Made by a program: the position numbers and the translations under genes. From Colletes latitarsis (lineage: Eukaryota; Arthropoda; Insecta; Hymenoptera; Colletidae): a stretch of 64,000 nt of DNA. Of this stretch, positions 24,801-37,052 are shown in pieces (position 1 is the stretch's first letter; every line of letters starts with the position of its first letter). The notes under the pieces were generated by a model. That model did not search any database, was not told the DNA's origin, and saw nothing but the letters and a program-made list of their open reading frames with translations. The stretch is taken from contig NC_135141.1 of assembly GCF_051014445.1 (NCBI RefSeq), positions 14,756,001 through 14,820,000 on the forward strand, in the 5' to 3' direction.

Positions 24801-25600
24801 GAATTTTTTTCTAGAAAGTGGGTAGGATTTCGAGGGTATGTGTAATGACCAAACATGATTATAATTGACCCCTGCATCCAAATATAATTTTTCCAGAACG
24901 ATTAGAAATTTTTTAATTTTGTCGAAAAATTGGTTTACCTACTCGAATTTTTTTCTCGAAAATGGGCAGGATTTCTGGGGTATGTCTATTGACCAAAAAC
25001 GATTGTAATTTCCCCCTGTAACTAAATATAATTTTTTTAGAACGATTTGAAAAATTTTGTTTTTCGTCGAAAAATTTCACCCCTTTTCGAATTTTTTTCT
25101 AGAAAGTGGGTAGGATTTCGAGGGTATGTGTAATGACCAAACATGATTATAATTGACCCCTGCATCCAAATATAATTTTTCCAGAACGATTAGAAATTTT
25201 TTAATTTTGTCGAAAAATTGGTTTACCTACTCGAATTTTTTTCTCGAAAATGGGCAGGATTTCTGGGGTATGTCTATTGACCAAAAACGATTGTAATTTC
25301 CCCCTGTAACTAAATATAATTTTTTTAGAAGTATTTGAAAAATTTTGTTTTTCGTCGAAAAATTTCACCCCTTTTCGAATTTTTTTCTAGAAAGTGGGTA
25401 GGATTTCGAGGGTATGTGTAATGACCAAACATGATTATAATTGACCCCTGCATCCAAATATAATTTTTCCAGAACGATTAGAAATTTTTTAATTTTGTCG
25501 AAAAATTGGTTTACCTACTCGAATTTTTTTCTCGAAAATGGGCAGGATTTCCGGGGTATGTCTATTCACAAAAAATGATTGTAATTGACCCCTCCAACTA
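24791..25600. repeat. 288-bp tandem array nested in the TIR element
   Basis: ACCCCTTTTCGAATTTTTTT starts at 24791, 25079 and 25367, each 288 bp apart. The 288-bp unit is a pair of diverged minus-strand A modules, one ending near CCTGCATCCAAATATA and the other near CCCCTGTAACTAAATATA. Copies are nearly identical, so this dimer expanded recently and independently of the roughly 511-524 bp A+B unit found elsewhere. Confidence 0.9.
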
Positions 25601-25869
25601 AAAATAATTTTTTCAGAACAATTTGAAATTGTAGAATTTAATTCTTAATAACTTTTTAACGAAGCCTCCATCAACAAATTGGTATTCTTGATTTTCGTCT
25701 TATTTTGGCCTCTGGAATCTCCCATTAAAATTTTTCCCTTGGGTGGCCGAACACCCTGTATGTATATCGTTGGTATTGTATTTCTCAACGCAGTGCGAAA
25801 GGATAGCGAAAAGAAAAAACGAGAGGAACATTTTATTTGAATAATTATTTGAATAAAAATTCATTTCGA

Positions 25870-26330
25870 CGATGCGTGTACCGTTGCGCGAGATCTATGT
25901 AATTTGCGGGCCAGCTTCTTTCTCTCCGCTTCGCTGACCCCTACTACACCGGACGATCTGTAATTTTCGTCGATTTAATCCTCGTCGAGTACGCTCGCTA
26001 TTTATTACACTGTAATATTGAAATAAGCGACTGACGAATAAGCAGGTCGCCTCGACAGGCGCGTACGTGCGTTGCGAGAGTCCGCGGTTGATAAGACCCA
26101 GAAAGCCATTAAAGCGTTGCCTCGATCGTCTTTTAATGAAGAAAATCATAATAACGAAGCAGCTGCGCTCCTACCCCCTCCCCTCGTTGCTAATCTTGCC
26201 GCTGCTTCCGCAATTATCGACGCCGTCGACGCCCAAGATCGGGCCGTGACTAGGATCGAATTAAGGGTATCGAAAGGAGAGTCGAGGACGAACTGGAATG
26301 CTCACACGAGAATCCAGCTTCTACTTTGCA
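25870..26330. other. GC-richer island
   Basis: CpG-containing sequence between the right end of the element above and a MITE. Overlapping frames on both strands (25895-26149 minus, 26067-26249 and 26072-26365 plus) have no recognisable domain. The plus frame at 26072 is Ala-rich (LAAASAIIDAVDAQDRAV), which is noted but not interpreted. Confidence 0.35.
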
Positions 26331-26401
26331 ATACAGTTCCACAAAAAACTGTTATTTCAACGTAACAATAAGTTCGTGCCAAGCTTTGCACTGCAACTTA
26401 A

Positions 26402-26619
26402 CACTAGGTTTACGGTACGCGTAAATTTTACGCATTCAGATTCTAAACTTGACGTTATAGGACTCGTAAATATTATTTCGTAGCAATTTATGTTGAATTG
26501 AATTGACGTAACGATATGGATGTATACTCTAATTAAAAGAAATAATCGTATTTTAAGGTAATCGTCAACGTAGCGAGTTATAATAAAAATATGCGCAACG
26601 AGTGTCCGTAAATCTAGTG
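26402..26619. mobile_element. piggyBac-like MITE (TTAA target site), 218 bp
   Basis: TTAA at 26398-26401 and 26620-26623 flanks a segment starting CACTAGGTTTACGG and ending CCGTAAATCTAGTG, an inverted terminal repeat with one mismatch. It has no coding content. A diverged relative lies at about 51628-51821, sharing the interior CGTAAATATTATTT, the core ATCGTATTTTAAG and the right end. Confidence 0.85.
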
Positions 26620-26804
26620 TTAACGTTTATTCTAGCCTACAGTTCCATTTTTCTGCTCTTTCTAGGGATTTTTTTATATGGAAAGTATAAGTTTCTTACT
26701 TTCGAGAGTTTGCATACATATTTATTTATGCTTTACGTATGTTGACGACTTCTTTCGAGTGAAAGTAATCAAAATCTAGCGAAATATAGATCAGTGAATA
26801 AAGA

Positions 26805-28140
26805 CTTTTTCATTTCAGATAAACAAAATAATCGGAATTATGTCAGCCAATAAGACACTCTTTTTAAAGAAACTTTATTCAATGACATATATTTTAGTTA
26901 GTTTTGATTTTTCAATTTCAGATAAACAAAATAATCGGAATTATGTCAGCCAATAAGACACTTTTTTAAAGAAACTTTATTCAATGACATATATTTTAGT
27001 TAGTTTTGATTTTTTCATTTCAGATAAACAAAATAATCGGAATTATGTCAGCCAATAAGACACTTTTTTAAAGAAACTTTATTCAATGACATATATTTTA
27101 GTTAGTTTTGATTTTTCCATTTCAGATAAACAAAATAATCGGAATTATGTCAGCCAATAAGACACTTTTTTTTAAAGAAACTTTATTCAATGACATATAT
27201 TTTAGTTAGTTTTGATTTTTTCATTTCAGATAAACAAAATAATCGGAATTATGTCAGCCAATAAGACACTCTTTTTAAAGAAACTTTATTCAATGACATA
27301 TATTTTAGTTAGTTTTGATTTCTTCATTTCAGATAAACAAAATAATCGGAATTATGTCAGCCAATAAGACACTTTTTTAAAGAAACTTTATTCAATGACA
27401 TATATTTTAGTTAGTTTTGATTTTTTCATTTCAGATAAACAAAATAATCTGAATTATGTCAGCCAATAAGACACTTTTTTAAAGAAACTTTATTTAATGA
27501 CATATATTTTAGTTAGTTTTGATTTTTTCATTTCAGATAAACAAAATAATCGGAATTATGTCAGCCAATAAGACACTCTTTTTAAAGAAACTTTATTCAA
27601 TGACATATATTTTAGTTAGTTTTGATTTTTTCATTTCAGATAAACAAAATAATCGGAATTATGTCAGCCAATAAGACACTTTTTTAAAGAAACTTTATTC
27701 AATGACATATATTTTAGTTAGTTTTGATTTTTTCATTTCAGATAAACAAAATAATCGGAATTATGTCAGCCAATAAGACACTTTTTTAAAGAAACTTTAT
27801 TCAATGACATATATTTTAGTTAGTTTTGATTTCTTCATTTCAGATAAACAAAATAATCGGAATTATGTCAGCCAATAAGACACTCTTTTTAAAGAAACTT
27901 TATTCAATAACATATATTTTCGTTAATTTTGATTTTTCCATTTCAGATAAACAAAATAATCTGAATTATGTCAGCCAATAAGACACTTTTTTAAAGAAAC
28001 TTTATTCAATGACATATATTTTAGTTAATTTTGATTTTTTCATTTCAGATAAACAAAATAATCTGAATTATGTCAGCCAATAAGACACTTTTTTAAAGAA
28101 ACTTTATTCAATGACATATACTTTAGTTAATTTTGATTAT
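26805..28140. repeat. satellite array of 13 units, ~103 bp
   Basis: GAATTATGTCAGCCAATAAG recurs 13 times between about 26834 and 28064, an average spacing of about 102.5 bp. Copies differ mainly in T-run length and at one CGG/CTG position. Each unit carries a pyrimidine tract ending CATTTCAG, which is indistinguishable by eye from a plus-strand 3' splice site. The right edge decays into AT-rich DNA near 28140. Confidence 0.92.
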
Positions 28141-28435
28141 TTTTACTTGAAAAGAATTGTCAAAGTTTATAAATCATAAATAAATATGTATGCAAAATGT
28201 AGAAATTAAAAAATTTATACTTTTCCTACAAAGAAGTCCCTAAAATGACCAAAAAACTGGAACTTTAAACTAGAATATTCCTTTAAAGCAATATTTTAAA
28301 AACTTTATTGATTTTTCGTGAAAATGTTGTTCAACACCGTTCCTTAGAATTTTACCATTTTCAAATTGTTTCCTCAGTCATTTTTAATATCTCCGTTTAT
28401 TAAGTAGTTTAGAAAAGGTTTGATTTTATTACATA

Positions 28436-29036
28436 CAGGTGGCCACCCCTGGGAAAAATTTTAATGGGGGATTCTAGAGGCCAAAATAAGACGAAAATCA
28501 AAAATACCAATTTGTTGATGGAGGCTTCGTTAAAAAGTTATTAACGTTTAAAGTTTACGCCAGTTCTGAATTTTTTTCTCGAATATGCGCAAGATTTCGG
28601 GGGTATGTCTATTCACCAAAAATGATTGTAATTGACCCCCGCCACCGAAAATAATTTTTCCAAAACAATTTGAAATTTTTTTTTTCGTCGAAAAATTTCA
28701 TACGTTCTTGAATTTTTTTCTAAAAAGTGGGTAGGATTTCGGGGGTATGTCTATTCACCAAAAATGATTGTAATTGACCCCCACAACCGAAAATAATTTT
28801 TTTAGAATGATTTCAAATTTTTTTTTTTCGTCGAAAAATTTAGGCACCTACCCCCTGTTGATTTTTCTTAAGAATTCCTTTTTCATTTTTAATAATTTTG
28901 CTTGACGTTCTACAGAAAAGTTGCCTAATACTTTTTTGTAGGTACCCATGAGCTCTACTTTGGGAAAAAGTTTCATTGAAATATATTCACAATTGTAGGA
29001 GTTATGGCTGTTTGAAAATTGGACCACTTTTGTTGG
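28436..29036 (-). mobile_element. CAGGGTGTTC-family element, left part only
   Basis: CAGGTGGCCACCCCTGGG at 28436 is the family terminus with the six bases GTGTTC deleted. The TIR continues to GTTATTAACGTTTAAAGTTT (S2 type). Minus-strand A modules follow, then a B2 segment that stops abruptly in GGACCACTTTTG near 29036. No right end was found; the following AT-rich DNA (29037-29115) separates it from the next block. Confidence 0.8.
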
Positions 29037-29115
29037 TTCATATAAATTTTTCTCTCACATTATATATTTAATTTAATTTATTACTTCTCACCATAATTTT
29101 AATAATCAAATATAG

Positions 29116-30693
29116 TTATATTTTTAACATAATTTGCATTCTTTCTGCTTGATGAATTATGAAATTATGAAATTTGGAAAAAAATGAAAACATCGTATTC
29201 ATCATCGTTGTCTCCTACGAATAAAATAAAGTATTTTGATTTTTAATAATTCCATTTGACGCTTCACGGAAAAGTTGTTTAATACTTTTTTGTAGGTATT
29301 CATGAGCTCTAGTTCCTTACTAAATTTCAATGCGATACGTTCATTATTGTAGGAGTTATGGCCGTTTGAAAATTGGACCATTTTTAAGTGGTTTTTCTCA
29401 CTTTACGGGGTCAAGGAACAACTTTTTCAATATTGTTAGAATTTCTATATATTCTTGACTAAAATACGTGTTATTTACCTCTTGAAACATTAAAATCCTT
29501 CAATCCGTTCAGAAGTTATGACATTTTTTAAAGATACGCATGAAAGGGAAGCATTTCAACATTAGATTTTCGGTAAAGAATTTTATTCTCGAAAATGTGT
29601 AGGATTTCGGGGGTATGTGTAATGACCAAAAATGATTGTAATTGACCCTCGCAACCAAAAATAATTTTTCCAGAATGATTTGAAACTTTTCATTCTGCCG
29701 AAAAATTTAAGCACCTACCCCTTGTCGATTTTTCTTAAAAATTAGTTTTTGAGTTTTAATAATTCCGTTTGACGCTTCACGGAAAATTGTTTAATACTTT
29801 TTTGTAGGTATCCATGAGCTCTAGTTCCTTACTAAATTTCAATGCGATACGTTCATTATTGTAGGAGTTATGGCCGTTTGAAAATTGAACCATTTTTATG
29901 TGGTTTTTCTCACTTTACAGCGTCAAGAAACAATTTTTTCAATATTGTTAGAATTTCTACATATTCTTGACTAAAATACGTGTTATTTACCTCTTGAAAC
30001 ATTAAAATCCTTCAATCCGTTCAGAAGTTATGACATTTTTTAAAGATACGCATGAAAGGGAAGCATTTCAACATTAGATTTTCGGTGAAGAATTTTTTTC
30101 TCGAAACTGTGTAGGATTTCGGGGCTATGTGTAATGACTAAAAATTATCATAATTGACCCCCGTGACCAAAAATAATTTTTCCAGAATGATTTGAAACTT
30201 TTTAATTTCGTCGAATTTCAGCACCTACCCCTTTGTCGATTTTTCTTAAAAATTCGTTTTTGATTTTTAATAATTCCGTTTGACGCTTCACGGAAAAGTT
30301 GTTTAATACTTTTTTGTAGGTATCCATGAGCACTAGTTCCTTACTAAATTTCAATGCGATACGTTCATTATTGTAGGAGTTATGGCCGTTTGAAAATTGA
30401 ACCATTTTTATGTGGTTTTTCTCACTTTACAGCGTCAAGAAACAATTTTTTCAGTATAATTAGAATTTCTACATATTCTTGACTAAAATACGTGTTATTT
30501 ACCTCTTGAAACATTAAAATCCTTCAATCCGTTCAGAAGTTATGACATTTTTTAAAGATACGCATGAAAGGGAATCATTTCAACATTATATTTTTAACAT
30601 TATTTGCATTCTTCCTGCTTGATGAATTATGAAATTTGTAAAAAAATGAAAAAATCGTATTCATCATCGTTGTCTCCTACGAATAAAATAAAA
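29116..30693 (-). mobile_element. TIR-less satellite-module block flanked by ~110-bp direct duplication of host DNA
   Basis: About 2.6 minus-strand B+A modules occupy 29231-30585, with no TIR at either end. The host sequence at 29116-29230 (TTATATTTTTAACAT through CTCCTACGAATAAAATAAA) recurs at 30586-30693 with a few substitutions and a small deletion. The left copy is continuous with host DNA on its left and the right copy with host DNA on its right, so this is a direct target-like duplication around the block. Confidence 0.85.
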
Positions 30694-32650
30694 TACGTAA
30701 CTCAGAGAATATAATGTTAATGATAACATGAAACTGACAAATACATGCAGAAATAGTTATTACATTTAATACAGAAGCTCGTTTGTCTCTATTTCTGTCA
30801 CTACACGAAGTTAAATGCATGTCTTTTGTTATTTTATTTTAAATATTTGGCACAGAACCTACGACTTTTTCATTACGCATTACAGTTTTTCTTTTCTTTG
30901 GCTATTATGGAATTACGAGAGGTTTACGTAGTATTTTAAAAATATTTTAACATCAAATTCAGTTTATTTCTCCTCATAATTTTCATTGTTTCCATTTTCC
31001 AAATTACTGTTATTTACAAAAACTGATGTTTTTTATTAAACTTGTACTGTTCCCATCACCTTACTTTTTTCAGCATTATTCTCTGAATCATCGCCTAGTG
31101 GCTCGTAAACGTTGTCATCGCTTGTGAGATTTTCTTCTTGAGAAATTTCCTCGTTATTATCACTTATGGATAAATATATTTCTTCTTTAATGAGTAATCA
31201 TTTAATCAGTACTGTTACATTTATGATGTGCAATAAAATCTCAATAAAAATACACGTGTGCTTTATGCCGTAACACTGGAAAGGCATTGTGGTTCAATTT
31301 TAGAAACTTGATAGTTATTATGCTAATTTCACGAATCACAGTTCATTTAATATAACAAACAATACAATTGAAAATACAATTTCAGAATTTTTAATATTCC
31401 TGACTCTTCCCTATTAATTTCGAGCAACAGAACTTTCTGAATAGATTAGGGACGTAGTTATTTTTTAGACAATATAGTGTACACAAAGAATAACATCAAA
31501 TATATAAAATCACGAAATATGAAAGATAAATTCTGAGAAACCTATAAAAATTTTAATTTCATTTTGCGTCATAAATTTAGGTTATGCAAATTAGGTTTAG
31601 GTACCAAAGGGACATGATAATATATCTAATATAAATTAGAAATTAACAGGAGGTCAATTAAAAGAATTTATATATATTCTAATTAGCAGAGAAAAGCTAA
31701 AAAGGGAAACAGTTAATGCATATCGATTATTTAATTACAATTTGTTTCTGCTACTGATCGTTAAACGTTATTTGTTAATTCTCTTCCATTTTCTTACAAA
31801 CGAATACTTTGACCCCCGAATTTTAATTACAAAAGTGAAACTTACGAAAAGTGTACGGAATCAAGGAAAAAAAGTATCCAAACAAAGAAAACTACGTTGT
31901 ACGTTTCTGTGACAACAGAATGTAATTATTTAAATCACATTATATGTTTTTAATTTTATAATTTGGCTAAAGAACCGGGGGTTGTCGACCCCTATTATAG
32001 AAACATTCCCTTAAATTATCCCTCTTATTGCAACACTCTTCCATAACGGTAAAAAATTAATTATCACGAGAATTTAATACTAATATTGAAGTGATATAGT
32101 GACAATTCAGACATTCAATTCATTTTGCATGGTATCGAGAATGCTACTGCATTAAATACATATGTCTTTATTCGGAATCTTTGAAGCGCTCGTGGTATTA
32201 ATATCGGGCAAATAATTGTCTCGTCGAGCATTGTTCATGAGTTCTTTTTTATTATTCGATGGGTTATGTTCGTCACCAAGGAAAACTGGTTATGCAAAAT
32301 ATTTTACACTGTTCTGAACTCAGAAATAGAATGTCATTTATTTATATAAACGTATTCGTTGAAAAACTCGGGTATTTATCTCAATCTATAGGTATCCATA
32401 AATGTTTATAAATGTTCAATATTCCCAAAATTAAAGCACCTTAATGCATAGACATATGTAAATTATCAATATGCTCGATTTTATATATAAATTATTCGAA
32501 ACTCTAGTCTCCTTAATTTATAATAACATAAAATTTTATGGTGACGAGTCCAGTCACTAAGAACGTTAAATACACGAATAATGCTCGACAAGATAATTTT
32601 TTGCGAATATATGAATTGTGATTGAATAGTTCGAGACGCGAAAAGCATAG
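30694..32650. other. AT-rich single-copy DNA
   Basis: Two kilobases of AT-rich sequence with no repeat or transposon end that I recognise, and no frame of 60 codons or more except near its right edge (32481-32669 minus), which overlaps the next satellite. Confidence 0.5.
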
Positions 32651-35600
32651 TTAACACGTTCACTGCCATGGGTGACTTTAAAACGCTTGAAACGAATAAA
32701 CCTTAATAGTTGTAAATTTTTAAATAATATTGACATTAAGAATACTACGAAGTAATAAATCGTGACTCTATCGAAATATTGAATATTTCTACTTGTTACA
32801 CTATAGTTTAAAAAAATGTCAAAAATGCTTAAACGAATAAACTTTGATACTTGTAAATTTTTAAATAATATTGACATTGAGAATACTACGAAGTAACAAA
32901 TCGTGACTCTATCGAACTATTGAATATTTCTACTTGTTACACTAGAGTTTAAAAAAATGTCAAAAATGCTTAAACGAATAAACTTTGATACTTGTGAATT
33001 TTTAAATAATATTGACATTGAGAATACTACGAAGTAACAAGTATCTATATAAATATCGTAACTCTATCGAACTATTGAATATTTCTACTCGTTACACTAT
33101 AGTTTAAAAAAATGTCAAAAATGTCACCCATATGTATGCCTTTAAAACGCTTGCAACGAATAAACTTTAATAGTTGTAAATTTTTAAATAATATTGACAT
33201 TGAGAATACTACGAAGTAACAAATCGTGACTCTATCGAACTATTGAATATTTCTACTTGTTACACTAGAGTTTAAAAAAATGTCAAAAATGCTTGAAACG
33301 AATAAACTTTGATACTAGTAAATTTTTAAATAATATTAACATTGAGAATACTACGAAGTAACAAGTATCTATATAACTATCGAACTATTGAATATTTCTA
33401 CTTGTTACATTAGAGTTTCAAAAAATGTCAAAAATGCTTAAACGAATAAACTTTGATACTTGTAAATTTTTAAATAATATTGACATTGAGAATACTACGA
33501 AGTAACAAGTATCTATATAACTATCGTAACTCTATCGAACTATTGAATATTTCTACTCGTTACACTATAGTTTAAAAAAATGTCAAAAATGTCACCCATA
33601 TGTATGCCTTTAAAACGCTTGCAACGAATAAACTTTAATAGTTGTAAATTTTTAAATAATATTGACATTGAGAATACTACGAAGTAACAAATCGTGACTC
33701 TATCGAACTATTGAATATTTCTACTTGTTACACTAGAGTTTAAAAAAATGTCAAAAATGCTTGAAACGAATAAACTTTGATACTAGTAAATTTTTAAATA
33801 ATATTGACATTGAGAATACTACGAAGTAACAAGTATCTATATAACTATCGAACTATTGAATATTTCTACTTGTTACATTAGAGTTTCAAAAAATGTCAAA
33901 AATGCTTAAACGAATAAACTTTGATACTTGTAAATTTTTAAATAATATTGACATTGAGAATACTACGAAGTAACAAGTATCTATATAACTATCGTAACTC
34001 TATATCGAACTATTGAATATTTCTACTTGTTACATTAGAGTTTAAAAAAATGTCAAAAATATCACCTATATGTATGCCATGGTGTCTTTAAAACGCTTGA
34101 AACGAATAAACCTTAATACTTGTAAATTTTTAAATAATATTGACATTAAGAATACTACGAAGTAACAAATCGTAACTCTATCGAACTATTGAATATTTCT
34201 ACTTGTTACATTACAGTTTAAAAAAATATCAAAAATGCTTAAACGAATAAACTTTAATAGTTGTAAATTTTTAAATAATATTGACATTGAGAATACTATG
34301 AAGTAACAAGTATCTATATAACTATCGTAACTCCATCGAACTATTGAATATTTCTACTTGTTACACTATAGTTTAAAAAAATGTCAAAAATGCTTAAACG
34401 AATAAACCTTAATACTTGTAAATTTTTAAATAATATTGATATTAAGAATACTACGAAGTAACAAGTATCTATATAACTATCGTAACTCTATATCGAACTA
34501 TTGAATATTTCTACTTGTTACATTAGAGTTTAAAAAAATGTCAAAAATATCACCTATATGTATGCCATGGTGTCTTTAAAACGCTTGAAACGAATAAACC
34601 TTAATACTTGTAAATTTTTAAATAATATTGACATTAAGAATACTACGAAGTAACAAATCGTAACTCTATCGAACTATTGAATATTTCTACTTGTTACATT
34701 AGAGTTTAAAAAAATATCAAAAATGCTTAAACGAATAAACTTTAATAGTTGTAAATTTTTAAATAATATTGACATTGCGAATACTACGAAGTAACAAGTA
34801 TCTATATAACTATCGTAACTCTATCGAACTATTGAATATTTCTACTTGTTACACTATAGTTTAAAAAAATGTCAAAAATATCACCCATATGTATGCCTTT
34901 AAAACGCTTGAAACGAATAAACTTTGATACTTGCAAATTTTTAAATAATATTGACATTGAGAATACTACGAAGTAACAAATCGTAACTCTATCGAACTAT
35001 TGAATATTTCTACTTGTTACACTAGAGTTTAAAAAAATGTCAAAAATGCTTGAAACGAATAAACTTTGATACTTGTAAATTTTTAAATAATATTGACATT
35101 AAGAATACTACGAAGTAACAAGTATCTATTGTATAACTATCGTAACTCTATCGAACTATTGAATATTTCTACTCGTTACACTATAGTTTAAAAAAATGTC
35201 AAAAATATCACCAATATGTATGCCTTTAAAACGCTTGAAACGAATAAACCTTCATACTTGTAAATTTTTAAATAATATTGACATTGAGAATACTACGAAG
35301 TAACAAATCGTGACTCTAGCGAACTATTGAATATTTCTACTTGTTACACTATAGTTTCAAAAATGTCAAAAATGCTTAAACGAATAAACTTTAATACTTG
35401 TAAATTTTTAAATAATATTGACATTGCGAATACTACGAAGTAACAAGTATCTATATAACTATCGTAACTCTATCGAACTATTGAATGTTTCTACTTGTTA
35501 CACTAGAGTTTAAAAAAATGTCAAAAATGCTTGAAACGAATAAACTTTGATACTTGTAAATTTTTAAATAATATTGACATTAAGAATACTACGAAGTAAC

Positions 35601-36335
35601 AAATCGTAACTCTATCGAACTATTGAATATTTCTACTTGTTACACAATAGTTTCAAAAAATGTCAAAAATATCACCCATATGTATGCCTTTAAAACGCCT
35701 GAAACGAATAAACCTTAATACTTGTAAATTTTTAAATAACATTGACATTGAGAATACTACGAAGTAACAAATCGTAACTCTATCGAACTATTGAATATTT
35801 CTACTTGTTACACTAGAGTTTAAAAAAATGTCAAAAATGCTTAAACGAATAAACTTTAATACTTGTGAATTTTTAAATAATATTGACATTGAGAATGCTA
35901 CGAAGTAACAAGTATCTATATAACTATCGTAACTCTATCGAACTATTGAATGTTTCTACTTGTTACACTAGAGTTTATAAAAATGTCAAAAATGCTTGAA
36001 ACGAATAAACTTTGATACTTGTAAATTTTTAAATAATATTGACATTGAGAATACTACGAAGTAACAAATCGTGACTCTATCGAACTATTGAATATTTCTA
36101 CTTGTTACACTATAGTTTAAAAAAATGTCAAAAATATCACCAATATGTATGCCTTTAAAACGCTTGAAACGAATAAACCTTAATACTTGTAAATTTTTAA
36201 ATAATATTGACATTGAGAATACTACGAAGTAACAAGTATCTATATAACTGTCGAACTATTGAATATTTCTACTCGTTACACTATAGTTTAAAAAAATGTC
36301 AAAAATGTCACCCATATGTATGCCATCGAGATGTG
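32651..36335. repeat. satellite array of 23 units with mixed 141-192-bp periods, headed by a TTAA-type transposon end
   Basis: TTAACACGTTCACTGCC at 32651 is a piggyBac-like terminus. The sequence after it (ATGGGTGACTTTAAAACGC) is the start of the repeat unit, which recurs inside the array as ATGGTGTCTTTAAAACGC (34079, 34565). TGACATT(G/A)AGAATACTACG recurs 23 times from 32731 to 36208; spacings are mostly 141-144 or 182, with 155-156, 168, 185 and 192. Longer units contain CACCCATATGTATGCC and CAAGTATCTATATAAC; shorter ones lack one or both. The array stops at TATGCCATCGAGATG, without an inverted TTAA end. Confidence 0.88.
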
Positions 36336-37052
36336 GAATTTCGTTTGTTCAGATTTTTTTTTCGAAAATTCGTTCGAGTAAAGAGTCGCGTTGGTGTATT
36401 AATTGCAATAATGGACACTGAATTATTTCGATAGTTTCTCCGATAATTCTTCGATTTCTATTGCCTTGTTAAATTTGTTCCATTCGATGGATCGAATCCG
36501 AAAGCAGTAGTCGGTCTGGAGAAATATCGGCTCGGTGTTCGATCGGTATTCATCCAATAACTCGTTTGTAACACGTTACGACGCCGAGCGAAATCCGTCC
36601 GCGCTTCTATCGCGCTCTGTCTCACGGGCAGATCGACATACTCGCGCTTAATAACAGGCAATAATTGCTGTTTTTCAACGGAAACGGGCAAGGTATATAT
36701 GTCAGATCAGCCACGATGCGTTTCACTGGCCTCCGGTCTATGATAATCCGTCCTATTCTATAACCGTCCGGTGAATATCATTAAATTTTAACGATCCGTC
36801 TTATGGCATGTTGCGCCGAATGTCCTTCGATCGCTGATTTCTCGTGTCTCCAGGCTCTCTTTTCCTTACTGCTTCTTCTTTCGTTTTCTTCGCGTATCTT
36901 CGCGATCCGGCCTTACATCAAATCGCTCCTAACGCACCGATTTTTATGAAAATTTCCCAACAAACGGAACAACGAAAATCTATTAGCTGATACCCGTGTT
37001 CTAGGGGTGCAAAATACCCTTGGAAATACGAATGTAATACCTATCTACTTGC
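36336..37052. other. GC-richer island between two satellite arrays
   Basis: CpG-containing sequence with a 77-codon minus frame (36458-36691) lacking known domains. The region 36700-36990 is pyrimidine-rich in places. It is a candidate non-coding regulatory element or unrecognised exon; no decisive evidence. Confidence 0.35.

Larger units (their letters stand above)
22047..25758. mobile_element. CAGGGTGTTC-family TIR element, internally inverted (S1-S1 form)
   Basis: Left terminus CAGGGTGTTC at 22047 (duplicated at 22476), right terminus GAACACCCTG ending at 25758, flanked by TA on both sides. Both inner edges are of the S1 type (GTTATTAATAATTAAATTC on the left; GAATTTAATTCTTAATAAC on the right), whereas other complete members have one S1 and one S2 edge. 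Modules run in the plus direction to about 24306 and in the minus direction after about 24310, so the element is a near head-to-head fusion. The right half holds a separate 288-bp tandem array. No transposase reading frame is present. Confidence 0.88.

Noticed and set aside
26805..28140. Regular ~103-bp units considered as a CRISPR-like array
   Set aside because: The whole unit is repeated with no variable spacers and the context is eukaryotic; it is an ordinary satellite.
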